Below, piece by piece: positions 45,131-54,939 of a stretch of DNA of 64,000 nucleotides. Both the position numbers and the translations under genes were made by a program. How positions within the stretch are numbered: position 1 is the stretch's first letter; every line of letters starts with the position of its first letter. The notes under the pieces were generated by a model. That model had not been told where the DNA came from, did no database searches, and saw nothing but the letters and a program-made list of their open reading frames with translations. Origin of the DNA: Aradus depressus (Eukaryota > Arthropoda > Insecta > Hemiptera > Aradidae); the NCBI GenBank assembly GCA_963662175.1, contig OY759220.1:434001-498000 (forward strand). Reading direction: 5' to 3'.

Positions 45131-45480
45131 TTTTATTTATATTTTAAATTGTAAACGTTACACAATGACACAGGGTGACATTGTACGAACATACGAACTG
45201 GAACTATGGGGTTCAGACAAGAGTTCCAACATAAATAAAATACAATCCTTTCAGTCAGAAGTCCTCCAATATATTGTCAATGCGCCCTTTTACGTCGCCA
45301 ATAAAATCGTCTACAAAAACCATTCCTTTTGTTCAAGACCTAATCCAACTTCACTTCACGGAACTCCATTCTGAACTGTATACCCATCCCAATCCATTCG
45401 CTCAGCGCTTGCCCTCATCCCGACAACCCTCCATGTTGCCTAAGAAGACGCTGGCCTAGCGATCTTCTGAGAACTATCTA
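45130..45480 (+). pseudogene. Jockey-type LINE ORF2 3' fragment
   Basis: The plus-strand frame at 45165 reads YELELWGSDKSSNINKIQSF then QSEVLQYIVNAPFYVANK. After a frameshift near 45310 it continues FVQDLIQLHFTELHSELYTH. YG.ELWG...N...IQ.FQ..VLR.I..APWYV is the end of Jockey-clade ORF2, also present at 61900-62000 in the intact element. Only this terminal piece remains, lying in an intron of the condensin locus, antisense to it. Confidence 0.78.
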
Positions 45481-45639
45481 TAGAGATGCCAACACTGGCA
45501 GGCTTCTCCCTTTATTTTACATTTTATTTTATTTTCTGTTCACTTCAAACCAATCATTCTATATTTCGTAGATAAGAAAAAAAAAAATATTTATTTTCGA
45601 AAAGAAAAGAAGCAACCTTGATGTGAGGCTTGACGGGGG

Positions 45640-45916
45640 GGCGCCAGTGAAGACCTGTGTCTGTTGGAGCCGCTCTCCGAAAGATGGTATCGTCTCCACC
45701 AGGATCCCCAGTCCCTTCTCTGTGTAGGTCAGCTGGCTCAAACAGAAGGACATCTTCATCCTGGGACTCTCGAAGTCGACTACACAGTCTGCTGACCAGC
45801 AGCTCGTTCTGTCCCTCTTTACCAATCATTCATCCTGGGACTCTCGAAGTCGACTACACAGTCTGCTGACCAGCAGCTCGTTCTGTCCCTCTTTACCAAT
45901 CAGACTCAGTATAAAT
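45640..45916 (-). pseudogene. Condensin subunit 1 (CAP-D2), HEAT-repeat exon, disrupted
   Basis: Acceptor TTTGTTGTCAG ends at 45917. The frame then gives FILSLIGKEGQNELLVSRLC then SRLRESQDE, matching CAP-D2 (LLSYITKDKQTESLVEKLCQRF in vertebrates). Further on, in another frame, KMSFCLSQLTYTEKGLGILV then ETIPSFGERLQQTQVF matches the following CAP-D2 segment (AYCVSQLPLTERGLRKML). A 74-bp direct duplication (45755-45828 = 45829-45902) separates the two halves and puts a stop in frame after SQDE. Without the duplication the two halves would still need a splice or a small indel to join. Real gene damage and assembly error both remain possible. Confidence 0.75.
45755..45902. repeat. 74-bp direct duplication within condensin exon
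   Basis: TTCATCCTGGGACTCTCGAA...TTACCAATCA occurs twice, head to tail, apparently identical. Confidence 0.95.
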
Positions 45917-46000
45917 CTGACAACAAACAAGACATTTAATATTCATGATTACAAAAACAACCAGTCACCTGATGTAGCAACGACGACGGAAGCAGAGAGG

Positions 46001-47136
46001 AATAGATAATTAAAATACACAATTTCTTTGTCAAACTTCACTATATATTCTCAAATACTCAACTAGTTTCGCCGTGTTAAGGCATTATCAAGAGTCACTT
46101 ACAAACTGACAGAATTGGTTGACAGGATAGAAGGTACAGTTATGGAGGGGGTTTTTAGGTAATGACGGGGAATCCCTTGTTTTTGTTACTCTATACATTC
46201 CAATAAACAGATATTTACAAGATAATAATAAATATAAAATAAAAAGAAAGAATATAAAAAATCTAATAAAGCGAATCTAACAGTAAAGTGTTGGTATTTA
46301 TATAGGTATGACTCAGGAATTATATAAATGTAAAATATAATAAATATTAAAGTGAATAAAAACAAATACATAGAATTTAAAGACAAATTAAAACATCAAA
46401 TGAAAATATAGTATTCTCTGAATGTCAGTTGGTAAAAACATTTCCACAATCATCAGACTCTTAGCTACTTAAATTTTAAATTAAGAAGGGGGGAATGGTT
46501 CAGTTCTATTTGTTCATTTAGCATTACAATATCGTTATTTTTGTTCAGTTTATTTATTTCTACCGCTTCCAGTAAATTCAAAAGTGGACCTTTTTGGCAG
46601 ATATGTATTATATTTGGTTTGTGTTGTGTGTCTATGGTATGTCCTGTCTCTGTGAGATGTTGGTGAAATGAGGAAGTGTTGCAGTTTGTATTTCTTGTGT
46701 GTTCCCTGTATCTATTCTTAAAGGATCTCCCTGTCTGTCCCGCGTACTTTAATATTTTACATTTATATAATTCAAGAGTCATACCTATATAAATACCAAC
46801 ACTTTACTGTTAGATTCGCTTTATTAGATTTTTTATATTCTTTCTTTTTATTTTATATTTATTATTATCTTGTAAATATCTGTTTATTGGAATGTATAGA
46901 GTAACAAAAACAAGGGATTCCCCGTCATTACCTTAAAACCCCCTCCATAACTGTACCTTCTATCCTGTCAACCAATTCTGTCAGTTTGTAAGTGACTCTT
47001 GATAATGCCTTAACACGGCGAAACTAGTTGAGTATTTGAGAATATATAGTGAAGTTTGACAAATAAATTGTGTATTTTAATTATCTATTCCTAGAATGGA
47101 GCTTCACAAAATAAATCTGGAAACCATAAATTATTT
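46001..47136 (-). mobile_element. Penelope-like element with inverted terminal repeats and 13-bp TSD
   Basis: GGAAGCAGAGAGG at 45988-46000 and 47137-47149 flanks the element. Arms of about 310 bp (46001-46310 and 46781-47091) are inverted copies, including TATCCTGTCAACCAATTCTG and ACTCAACTAGTTTCGCCGTG. A one-sided tail of about 45 bp (47092-47136) lies outside the right arm. Between the arms is a GIY-YIG endonuclease frame. Penelope-like elements have terminal repeats often in inverted orientation, a short tail and variable TSDs. A hammerhead-like core (TTGATAA, GCC...GGC, GAAAC) lies at 46999-47025 and inverted in the left arm. The reverse transcriptase domain is missing. Confidence 0.85.
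46465..46782 (-). CDS. Penelope-like element GIY-YIG endonuclease domain
   Basis: A 105-codon frame. KYAGQTGRSFKNRYREHTRN is the GIY-YIG core as found in Penelope-like elements (Y.GQTGRSF..R..EH). It is followed by SSFHQHLTETGHTID and LLNLLEAVEINKLN, where the glutamate of LEAVEI is the expected metal-binding residue. The domain nicks target DNA for element insertion. The preceding reverse transcriptase is absent and the start codon is provided by the inverted arm, so this is a terminal fragment. The domain itself has no stop or frameshift. Confidence 0.85.
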   Translation of the reverse strand: MTLELYKCKILKYAGQTGRSFKNRYREHTRNTNCNTSSFHQHLTETGHTIDTQHKPNIIHICQKGPLLNLLEAVEINKLNKNNDIVMLNEQIELNHSPLLNLKFK

Positions 47137-47254
47137 GGAAGCAGAGAGGTATAGTGTAGAGTCGTGAGATCGATACCAGCCTAGGCCCTTAGGCTCTTTA
47201 TCTGGGAGCCGTCCTATGTGTTGTCAGACCCCTCGACTAATTAAACCTAGTTAA

Positions 47255-47335
47255 TCTTCGGCAACGTACTTCCCCAGCGCGAATTAACTAAATTTTCACT
47301 CTTCCTCTGACTCCAATCTATCGATTTGTTTGAAG
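47255..47335. repeat. Dispersed repeat fragment
   Basis: CGTACTTCCCCAGCGCGAAT and CCAATCTATCGATTTGTTTG match the dispersed family seen at 7.2 kb and 52.6 kb. It directly abuts the 90-bp minisatellite. Confidence 0.55.
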
Positions 47336-47339
47336 TTTT

Positions 47340-49955
47340 CTGCCACCTCTACTATAGCTTGGCAACGTAGATGATAAAGTGCGAGTGCGCAACTCTCCCC
47401 GCGCATCTTATACCTCCATCTCTCCTCTCTGTACATCTCTACTATAGCTTGGCAACGTAGATGATAAAGCGCGAGTGCGCAACTCTCCCCGCGCCTCTTA
47501 TACCTCCATCTCTCCTCTCTGTACATCTCTACTATAGCTTGGCAACGTAGATGATAAAGCGCGAGTGCGCAACTCTCCCCGCGCCTCTTATACCTCCATC
47601 TCTCCTCTCTGTACATCTCTACTATAGCTTGGCAACGTAGATGATAAAGTGCGAGTGCACAACTCTCCCCGCGCCTCTTATACCTCCATCTCTCCTCACT
47701 GTACATCTCTACTATAGCTTGGCAACGTAGATGATAAAGTGCGAGTGCGCAACTCTCCCCGCGCCTCTTATACCTCCATCTCTCCTCACTGCACATCTCT
47801 ACTATAGCTTGGCAACGTAGATGATAAAGCGCGAGTGCGCAACTCTCCCCGCGCCTCTTATACCTCCATCTCTCCTCTCTGTACATCTCTACTATAGTTT
47901 GGCAACGTAGATGATAAAGCGCGAGTGCACAACTCTCCCCGCGCATCTCTCCTCTCTGTACATCTCTCCCACAGCTTGACCACGTAGATGATAAAGTGCG
48001 AGTGCGCAACTCTCCCCGCGCATCTTATACCTCCATCTCAACGAAGATGATAAAGCGCGAGTGCACAACTCTCCCCGCGCCTCTTATACCTCCATCTCTC
48101 CTCTCTGTACATCTCTACTATAGCTTGGCAACGTAGATGATAAAGTGCGAGTGCGCAACTCTCCCCGCGCCTCTTATACCTCCATCTCTCCTCTCTGTAC
48201 ATCTCTACTATAGCTTGGCAACGTAGATGATAAAGCGCGAGTGCGCAACTCTCCCCGCGCATCTTATACCTGCATCTCTCCTCTCTGTACATCTCTACTA
48301 TAGCTTGGCAACGTAGATGATAAAGTGCGAGTGCTCAACTCTCCCCGCGCATCTTATACCTCCATCTCTCCTCTCTGTACATCTCTACTATAGTTTGGCA
48401 ACGTAGATGATAAAGCGCGAGTGCACAACTCTCCCCGCGCATCTCTCCTCTCTGTACATCTCTCCCACAGCTTGGCTACGTAGATGATAAAGTGCGAGTG
48501 CGCAACTCTCCCCGCGCATCTTATACCTCCATCTCAACGAAGATGATAAAGTGCGAGTGCACAACTCTCCCCGCGCCTCTTATACCTCCATCACTCCTCT
48601 CTGTACATCTCTACTATAGCTTGGCAACGTAGATGATAAAGCGCGAGTGCGCAACTCTCCCCGCGCGTCATATACCTCCATCTCTCCTCACTGCACACCT
48701 CTGCTATAGCTTGGCAACGTAGATGATAAAGCGCGAGTGCACAACTCTCCCCGCGACCTCTCCTCTCTGTACATCTCTCCCACAGCTTGGCTACGTACAT
48801 GATAAAGTGCGAGTGCGCAACTCTCCCCGCGCATCTTATACCTCCATCTCAACGTAGATGATAAAGTGCGAGTGCGCAACTCTCCCCGCGCATCTTATAC
48901 CTCCATCTCTCCTCTCTGTACATCTCTACTATAGCTTGGCAACGTAGATGATAAAGTGCGAGTGCGCAACTCTCCCCGCGCATCTTATACCTCCATCTCT
49001 CCTCTCTGTACATCTCTACTATAGTTTGGCAACGTAGATGATAAAGCGCGAGTGCACAACTCTCCCCGCGCATCTTATACCTCCATCTCTCCTCTCTGTA
49101 CATCTCTACTATAGTTTGGCAACGTAGATGATAAAGCGCGAGTGCACAACTCTCCCCGCGCATCTCTCCTCTCTGTACATCTCTCCCACAGCTTGGCTAC
49201 GTAGATGATAAAGTGCGAGTGCGCAACTCTCCCCGCGCATCTTATACCTCCATCTCAACGTAGATGATAAAGTGCGAGTGCACAACTCTCCCCGCGCCTC
49301 TTATACCTCCATCTCTCCTCTCTGTACATCTCTACTATAGCTTGGCAACGTAGATGATAAAGCGCGAGTGCACAACTCTCCCCGCGCATCTTATACCTTC
49401 ATCTCTCCTCTCTGTAGACCTCTACTATAGCTTGGCAACGTAGATGATAAAGCACGAGTACGCAACTCTCCCGGCGCATCTTATACCTGCATCTCTCCTC
49501 TCTGTACACCTCTACTGTAGCTTGGCAACGTAGATGATAAAGCGCGAGTGCACAACTCTCCCCGCGCGTCATATACCTCCATCTCTCCTCTGTGTACACC
49601 TCTACTATAGCTTGGCAATGTAGATGATAAAGCGCGAGTGCGCAACTCTCCCCGCGCGTCATATACCTCCATCTCTCCTCACTGCACACCTCTACTATAG
49701 CTTGGCAACGTAGATGATAAAGCGCGAGTGCGCAACTCTCCCCGCGCGTCATATACCTCCATCTCTCCTCTGTGTACACCTCTACTATAGCTTGGCAACG
49801 TAGATGATAAAGCGCGAGTGCGCAACTCTCCCCGCGCGTCATATACCTCCATCTCTCCTCACTGCACACCTCTACTATAGCTTGGCAACGTAGATGATAA
49901 AGCGGGAGTGCGCAACTCTCCCCGCGCATCTTGTACCTCCATCTCTCCTCTCTGC
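47340..49955. repeat. 90-bp minisatellite, about 29 units
   Basis: Units contain GCAACGTAGATGATAAAG, GCGAGTGCGCAACTCTCCCC and a pyrimidine-rich CATCTCTCCTCTCTGTACAT. Most are exactly 90 bp, with shortened units near 47945, 48030, 48440, 48530, 48750, 48845, 49165 and 49255. Variants cluster: the right third (49.5-49.9 kb) favours GCGTCATATACC with TGTGTACACC alternating with ACTGCACACC. Because 90 is divisible by 3, the minus strand is open for up to 237 codons as repeats of GESCALALYHLRCQAIVEMY. This is most likely a by-product of unit length, not a gene. Confidence 0.95.
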
Positions 49956-50269
49956 TACCTCCACGAGCCTATAGGCGGTAAATGAAAGCTCTCACTTATT
50001 ATCTAAATGCAGGTTGGGGATTTCTGTAAAAAAAAGTTTAATAAAGCTGTTATAACCAGTATTTCATATAATGGTGTCTTAATTAACCATTGTTATGATA
50101 TAAGAAAGGTAGATGCGTCATTCCTCCCTGTACCGGCTCGTGGCACCTCCTCTAGTATAGGTTATAGATATAGTTTTTAGTACTTTTACTTTAATAAAAT
50201 ATGTTAAATAGATTTATTTAAAATTAGATATGGAACCAGAAACTCCTTGATTCTTGTATCCAGACTTAC
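49956..50269. other. Intronic sequence, nothing recognised
   Basis: AT-rich beyond the minisatellite, with no repeat partner found. Confidence 0.35.
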
Positions 50270-50407
50270 TTGAGAATCCTGGAGAACTGGTCAAGGGGAG
50301 AGGCTCCTTCCTCTGAGCACTGGACAGACGGGAGATGATATCCGGCATCACGTTGTACAGGGTGTTCCCCTTCTGAGAGAGGTTAATCAGAAGATTTCGA
50401 ACTCGCT
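50270..50407 (-). CDS. Condensin subunit 1 (CAP-D2), C-terminal HEAT exon
   Basis: Bounded by an acceptor (TGTTGTGCAG) and a consensus donor (A, then GTAAGT at 50269). The frame reads RVRNLLINLSQKGNTLYNVM then PDIISRLSSAQRKEPLPLTS. It matches the CAP-D2 segment AKNFFNELSHKGNAIYNLLP then DIISRLSD in vertebrates, close to the C-terminus. The exon starts and ends in phase 1. The next exon found on this strand (45916) opens in a different phase, so a small exon may be missing or the join may be altered. CAP-D2 is the HEAT-repeat regulatory subunit of condensin I, acting on mitotic chromosomes. Confidence 0.85.
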
Positions 50408-50499
50408 CTGCACAACATCATCAAAAAACTATGAATGTCCGAAAACATTGTTGCTTTTGATACAATGGAAAAACTAATAAAATAACTATAAATTGTCCA

Positions 50500-50640
50500 A
50501 TTCCACAGAAAAAAAATAAAATATATATATAGTGTACCGGTTTCGCCTTATGCCATCATCAATGTACTGATGAACTTTGTAAAGTTCCATAGTAACATTT
50601 GTTTGCTAAGTTGGCATATTTATACAATTCTGATATTACC
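50500..50640 (-). repeat. Penelope-like terminal-repeat fragment with hammerhead-like core
   Basis: On the minus strand 50563-50535 reads TTGATGATGGCATAAGGC then GAAACCGGTAC, again a CUGAUGA...GAAAC-like arrangement with a weak 2-bp stem II. TTCGCC and CATCATCA-type wording is shared with Penelope terminal repeats. Ends and TSD not found. Confidence 0.45.
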
Positions 50641-50756
50641 TGAGGCAGTGACTGTCGTCCTTGTAACCTCACCAGAATCTCAACTTCCGATATCACACCA
50701 AATAATAACAATACTGCACCATACAAATATAGGCACACTTTAAATAAGAAGGCGCC

Positions 50757-50960
50757 AGTAGGAAAAAGGTAGCGTGGTTGCCTACTGTGCTCAAGATGAT
50801 AGGATTCAAAACCCGGTAGGACTCATAGGTTTTTTTTATCTGGGAAGTAAAAAAAAACTGAGCTTCGAATGGGACATTAAGCGATGGTCCCGAGTCTGTA
50901 CGACGTCGTTGCTCTGGTAGTAGGCGATGTGACCTCGTAGTTAAAGCCCGGGCATGAACA
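50757..50960 (+). mobile_element. tRNA-like SINE (probable)
   Basis: The head reads GGTAGCGTGGTTGCCTACTG, then GGATTCAAAACCCGGTAGG, resembling pol III A and B boxes about 35 bases apart, as in tRNA-derived SINEs. The body continues with TTAAGCGATGGTCCCGAGTC, also found at about 190-215, and GACCTCGTAGTTAAAGCCCG. No clear TSD. Confidence 0.5.
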
Positions 50961-51564
50961 ATAATAACTAACCATTATGCTGTAGAAACCAAAAGAGTTC
51001 ATTATTCATGGAATGCTACAAGTATACAATTTAAAGTATTCTTAAATTTAAAAAATACTGTTACATATAGAATGTTTATACTAATAGAATTATTGTTCGA
51101 AAACTAGATTTTTATACACTTTACTCTCCTTTATGTATCGGTACAAGTATATCAAATTTATTCATGTTTTGAACGTTTAAAAAAAAATTATTGTACATAC
51201 AAGAATAAAGAAAAACTATTCTCAACACTGTGATTTCAAAACTCCTTTGAAAAAAAAATTAACTCACTCGATTTTAATCCGAACATCCTAATTCTTTTTC
51301 TTTCATGAAAACTTGCATTTCCGAATTATTGTTATTGTACCCTTTCCCTGGATTGCATCAAAAATACAGATTTTATATAATCTAATCAAAAACATCTCTA
51401 AAACAACTATTTGTCTACAAACGTGGTGAGGCGTGATATATCGCCATATCTCTACTACCTAGCTTGTGTCCCTAGTAGTGAAGACTGAACAGAGATGAGC
51501 TGCAACGCTGCACCCTAACAGCCATGTTTCACCGGCTAGTCTCTATCCTGGGAAGCCAACTCAC

Positions 51565-51807
51565 CTCATGGGTAAGACATCTGGAGAGGGTGTTGACGGA
51601 GGACAAGAGGAGCTCCGGATGGCTCTCAGCTATGGCAGTGATGAGAGCAGCCCCTGCCTTCCCCAGTCCTGGCACCTCTTCCTCCCGAACAGCCTCCGAC
51701 AGTTCTCGAAGTAGCTTGGTCAGGAGGGTCGTACACTTGTACTCCACCGCCAGCAGCAACACTGTGCACGTAATAGCAGACACTGTGTGCTCGTACTGTT
51801 TCATCAA
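51565..51807 (-). CDS. Condensin subunit 1 (CAP-D2), HEAT-repeat exon
   Basis: An exact 81-codon exon in phase 0, with acceptor TTACATTTCAG ending at 51808 and donor GAG, then GTGAGT at 51564. It reads LMKQYEHTVSAITCTVLLLA, then VEYKCTTLLTKLLREL, AGAALITAIAESHPELLLSS and VNTLSRCLTHE. This aligns throughout with CAP-D2 (LQHFEHL..VLVAAVSLWATDYGMKSIVGEIVREI ... LAERVPAILMSSMCILLDHLDGE in vertebrates). In protein order it should follow directly the exon at 56325-56426, which ends AIQ in phase 0. This is the most secure exon of the locus. Confidence 0.92.
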
Positions 51808-51816
51808 CTGAAATGT

Positions 51817-52081
51817 AATCATTCATTAAAACGATTTTCAGATAAAATTCAGTTATTTAGTAAAACTTATATCTTATTATATGATGGCTAAATATCGAAT
51901 GATTAGGCCAAATTTGTATTTTTTTTTTTGTTTTTTGAGGGGAACAATTTTTAAAATGGTTGTGGGTTAGAAAATATTTCAAGAAGAAGTTTGCTTTATT
52001 TATTTTCACAATAGGTCCCCGGTTCTCAACTTAGAAGTTGCAAACAAACAAACTCGTAGCATGCTCCCTTCGCTCATTCAA
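51817..52081. repeat. 265-bp intron segment, direct copy at 56023-56288
   Basis: AATCATTCATTAAAACGATT through CCCTTCGCTCATTCAA is nearly identical in the two places (one difference in a T-run and very few others). Here it lies just upstream of the exon at 51565-51807, in its intron. Confidence 0.95.
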
Positions 52082-52990
52082 GGGTGTTTTCCTAGGAAAC
52101 TTGCGAGAATCTGTCATGTAAAAACAATTTTAATATGAGGTGGTACGAGAATGGGAGTTGTATGCGGAGTTTATAGAGCAAGCCTGAGTGCCAGACTCGA
52201 TCGAACGCCTGTTCGACGTCGAGAAAAACCCCAGCGCAATATTTTTTTCTTTTCTAAACTGGTGGCAATCTAATCTACCACGCGGTGACACTGGTGGATG
52301 GTAGAATGTGATTCCCGAAAGCCAAATTGATGGTTGGGGATTAAATTTTAAGAATTTACTATTGATAATAGATTATCTTTTTAGAAAGGTTTTGAAAGGA
52401 CAGAAAGGAGGCTAATGGGGCGGTAAGAGGAGGGCTCATGTGCAGGTTTACCAGGTTTGAGGATCAATTTAACTGTGGAAAACTTCCAGAGAGGCAATTA
52501 AATAAATTAAATCTTACATATGAGTCACGTCAAGAGAGCCACCTTAAAAAAGTCACCGGTGAATCACCGTCTATGTACCTCCCCAGCAAGGATTAATCTA
52601 ATATGTTTTCTCTATCCCTTCAAAGTCAATATACCTCAAGGGCTAAAAACTCAATATTTGACGTATAAAGTGGCTTCTGAATCCTCATAATATGTTGTCT
52701 CGACTCATTCATTACCCCCCTCTGATCCATCCACTCCTTCAGCTGATTCCGCTGAAAATCAACATGTGTCGTCCCTGTAGGACTTTGAATTTTGAGCTCT
52801 GGACACATATATCAAATTTCGTGTCGATACAAATTTATCGTGTTATCAGATGCTCAGTCACACACAGCGTTTTGTTTTCCATTATTGGAATCAGGAGGTC
52901 GGAAAACATGAAATTCTGTTAAAAACTCCGCATCGAATTTTTGCTCGATTACATAACTTCCCCTACACTACGTACAACTGGGGAAGTAAA
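52082..52990. repeat. Non-coding, includes dispersed-repeat copy 52555-52990
   Basis: 52082-52554 has no recognisable feature. From 52555 the dispersed family returns (GGTGAATCACCGTCTATGTA, GTTGTCTCGACTCATTCATT, ATAACTTCCCCTACACTACG) and ends near GGGGAAGTAAAAAAT. Confidence 0.6.
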
Positions 52991-53279
52991 AAATATATTT
53001 TCCGATTTGGCTCAAACTTGATGGGCGTTAGCTTCACTATGGCTGAGAACATGTCAGCAATGTTATGTGACACACCTCTCTGTCTCGAAATTATTGAAAA
53101 GTACTTCTGGAAACATCTAAGGTAAAGTATACATGGGGAGGGGAGCCCGATCTCAGACCAATCACATTTAGCTCTCTCAACCTCTGCGGTGAGAGATTAG
53201 CGATCCCGTTGTCTGGGCTACTGCAGCGTGGAGGTGAGTGGTGCCACACGATGTGACGTACTGCCTGGACTTGTCCGCT

Positions 53280-54500
53280 CCAACTATTTGTAACAAACTA
53301 ATGTAATGTTTGAAAGATACAACTCACCACACGAAGGTCTGTCTGCTCTGCGATGGGAGGCTCCCACAGCCGATCTAGGTTCTCCTCCACTATCCCACTC
53401 CCACAGAGGGTACAGAATGCAGACTGCTTGCTAGAGCTCCAACTATTTGTAACAAACTCATGTAATGTTTGAAAGGTACAACTCACCATACAGAGGTCTG
53501 CTCTGCGATGTGAGGCTCCCACAGCCAATCTAGGTTCTCCTCCACTATCCCATAGAGGGTACAGAATGCAGACTGCTTGCTAGAGCTCCAACTATTTGTA
53601 ACAAACTAATGTAATGTTTGAAAGATACAACTCACCATACGAAGGTCTGCTCTGCGATGGGAGGCACCCACAGCCGATCTAGGTTCTCCTCCACTATCCC
53701 ACAGAGCGTACAGAATGCAGACTGCCTGCTAGAGCTCCAACTATTTGTAACAAACTAATGTAATGTTTAAAGATACAACTCACCATACGAAGGTCTGCTC
53801 TGCGATGGGAGGCACCCACAGCCGATCTAGGTTCTCCTCCACTATCCCACAGAGCGTACAGAATGCAGACTGCCTGCTAGAGCTCTAACCATTTGTAACA
53901 AACTAATGTAATGTTTGAAAGATACAACTCACCATACAGAGGTCTGCTCTGCGATGTGAGGCTCCCACAGCCGATCTAGGTTCTCCTACACTATCCCACA
54001 GAGAGTACAGAATGCAGACTGCCTGCTAGTGCTCCAACTATTTGTAACAAACTAATGTAATGTTTGAAAGGTACAACTCACCATACAGAGGTCTGCTCTG
54101 CGATGTGAGGCTCCCACAGCCGATCTAGGTTCTCCTCCACTATCCCGCAGAGGGTACAGAATGCAGACTGCCTGCTAGAGCTCCAACTATTTGTAACAAA
54201 CTAATGTAATGTTTGAAAGGTACAACTCACCATACAGAGGTCTGCTCTGCGATGTGAGGCTCCCACAGCCGATCTAGGTTCTCCTCCACTATCCCACAGA
54301 GCGTACAGAATGCAGACTGCCTGCTAGAGCTCCAACTATTTGTGACAAACTAATGTAATGTTTGAAAGGTATAACTCAACATACGAAGGTCTGCTCTGCG
54401 ATGGGAGGCACCCACAGCCGATCTAGGTTCTCCTCCACTATCCCACAGAGGGTACAGAAAGCAGACTGCTTGCTATAGCTCCAGTCCCAGCTACCATCCT
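53280..54500 (-). repeat. Tandem array of a condensin half-exon, 8 copies
   Basis: Eight units of about 148-152 bp, each holding on the minus strand AGCTCTAGCAGGCAGTCTGC, then a segment coding CGIVEENLDRLW, then GTGAGTTGTACC (donor in most copies) and AACATTACATTAGTTTGTTA of intron. Landmarks (CTCACCAT or variants, plus strand) lie near 53327, 53481, 53629, 53778, 53927, 54076, 54225 and 54374. The copy next to 54500 is the one joined to the full exon; the other seven start within the exon at TGGAGCT. Copies differ by a few bases and some frames break (for example TCTG inserted near 53340). Confidence 0.92.
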
Positions 54501-54543
54501 CTCTGGAAGACTTACTTACTTTGTTCGTCCGTCCTTTCGTCTT
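54381..54543 (-). CDS. Condensin subunit 1 (CAP-D2), WDW-LW exon
   Basis: Acceptor CATTTTGTAG ends at 54544. The frame reads KTKGRTNKVSKSSREDGSWD, then WSYSKQSAFCTLCGIVEENL and DRLWVPPIAEQTFV. It matches CAP-D2 KGKKARTKAAHGFDWEEERQ, then LLQLDIRHLWNHSIIEEEFV in vertebrates. It joins in phase 0 to the exon at 54940-55101. Its own donor reads ATGTTGAG where the seven tandem copies have ATGGTGAG, so the splice site of the original exon looks weakened while copies keep a better one. Confidence 0.85.
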
Positions 54544-54939
54544 CTACAAAATGAATAAGAACATAGTCTTTAGTGTACTAACTCAAGAGAAACGTTTTTT
54601 AAAGAGATTTTGTGATATAAAACATGGGAACATTCACTAAGATGACCGACCTCACCAGATGAGTTACGTTTCCGCAAGGGAAAACGCCTTCAATTATTTT
54701 CGACCATCAACTCTTCAATTCGAGAGAAACTTCTCCCCTCCAGATTCCTTCTACAGATTTGAAATAAATCGAGGATCTACAAAAGTGTTTTTTTAATTTC
54801 ATTACCATTCTTAAAAAATAAAAATAGTCTCCGGAAAAATTTCCCTTTTGAGAGATTTTTTTTAGAATTACACCGTTAGATGTGACATTTGAATGACCGT
54901 AATTACATAAATTATTAAACTGAAATGAGATATATTTAC

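Noticed and set aside
46186..46386. 66-codon minus ORF in the left Penelope arm
   Set aside because: AT-rich arm sequence translated into F/Y/I runs. The mirrored arm encodes nothing similar of note.
47296..49929. Long minus-strand ORFs of repeated 30-residue units
   Set aside because: They follow from a 90-bp repeat unit with no stop in one frame. Some unit copies are shortened and end the frame, and there is no start or splice context.
50757..50830. Possible functional tRNA gene
   Set aside because: A- and B-box-like phrases are present, but I could not fold a full cloverleaf with a proper anticodon arm and CCA-side acceptor stem. A SINE head fits better.
52850..53125. Open frames on both strands (plus: AENMSAMLCDTPLCLEIIEK; minus: CFQKYFSIISRQRGVSHN) with a donor/acceptor-like CTAAGGTAAAG
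   Set aside because: The minus frame could be the CAP-D2 exon after the WDW exon, but the phase would create a stop and similarity is weak. The plus frame has no recognisable homology. Left unassigned.
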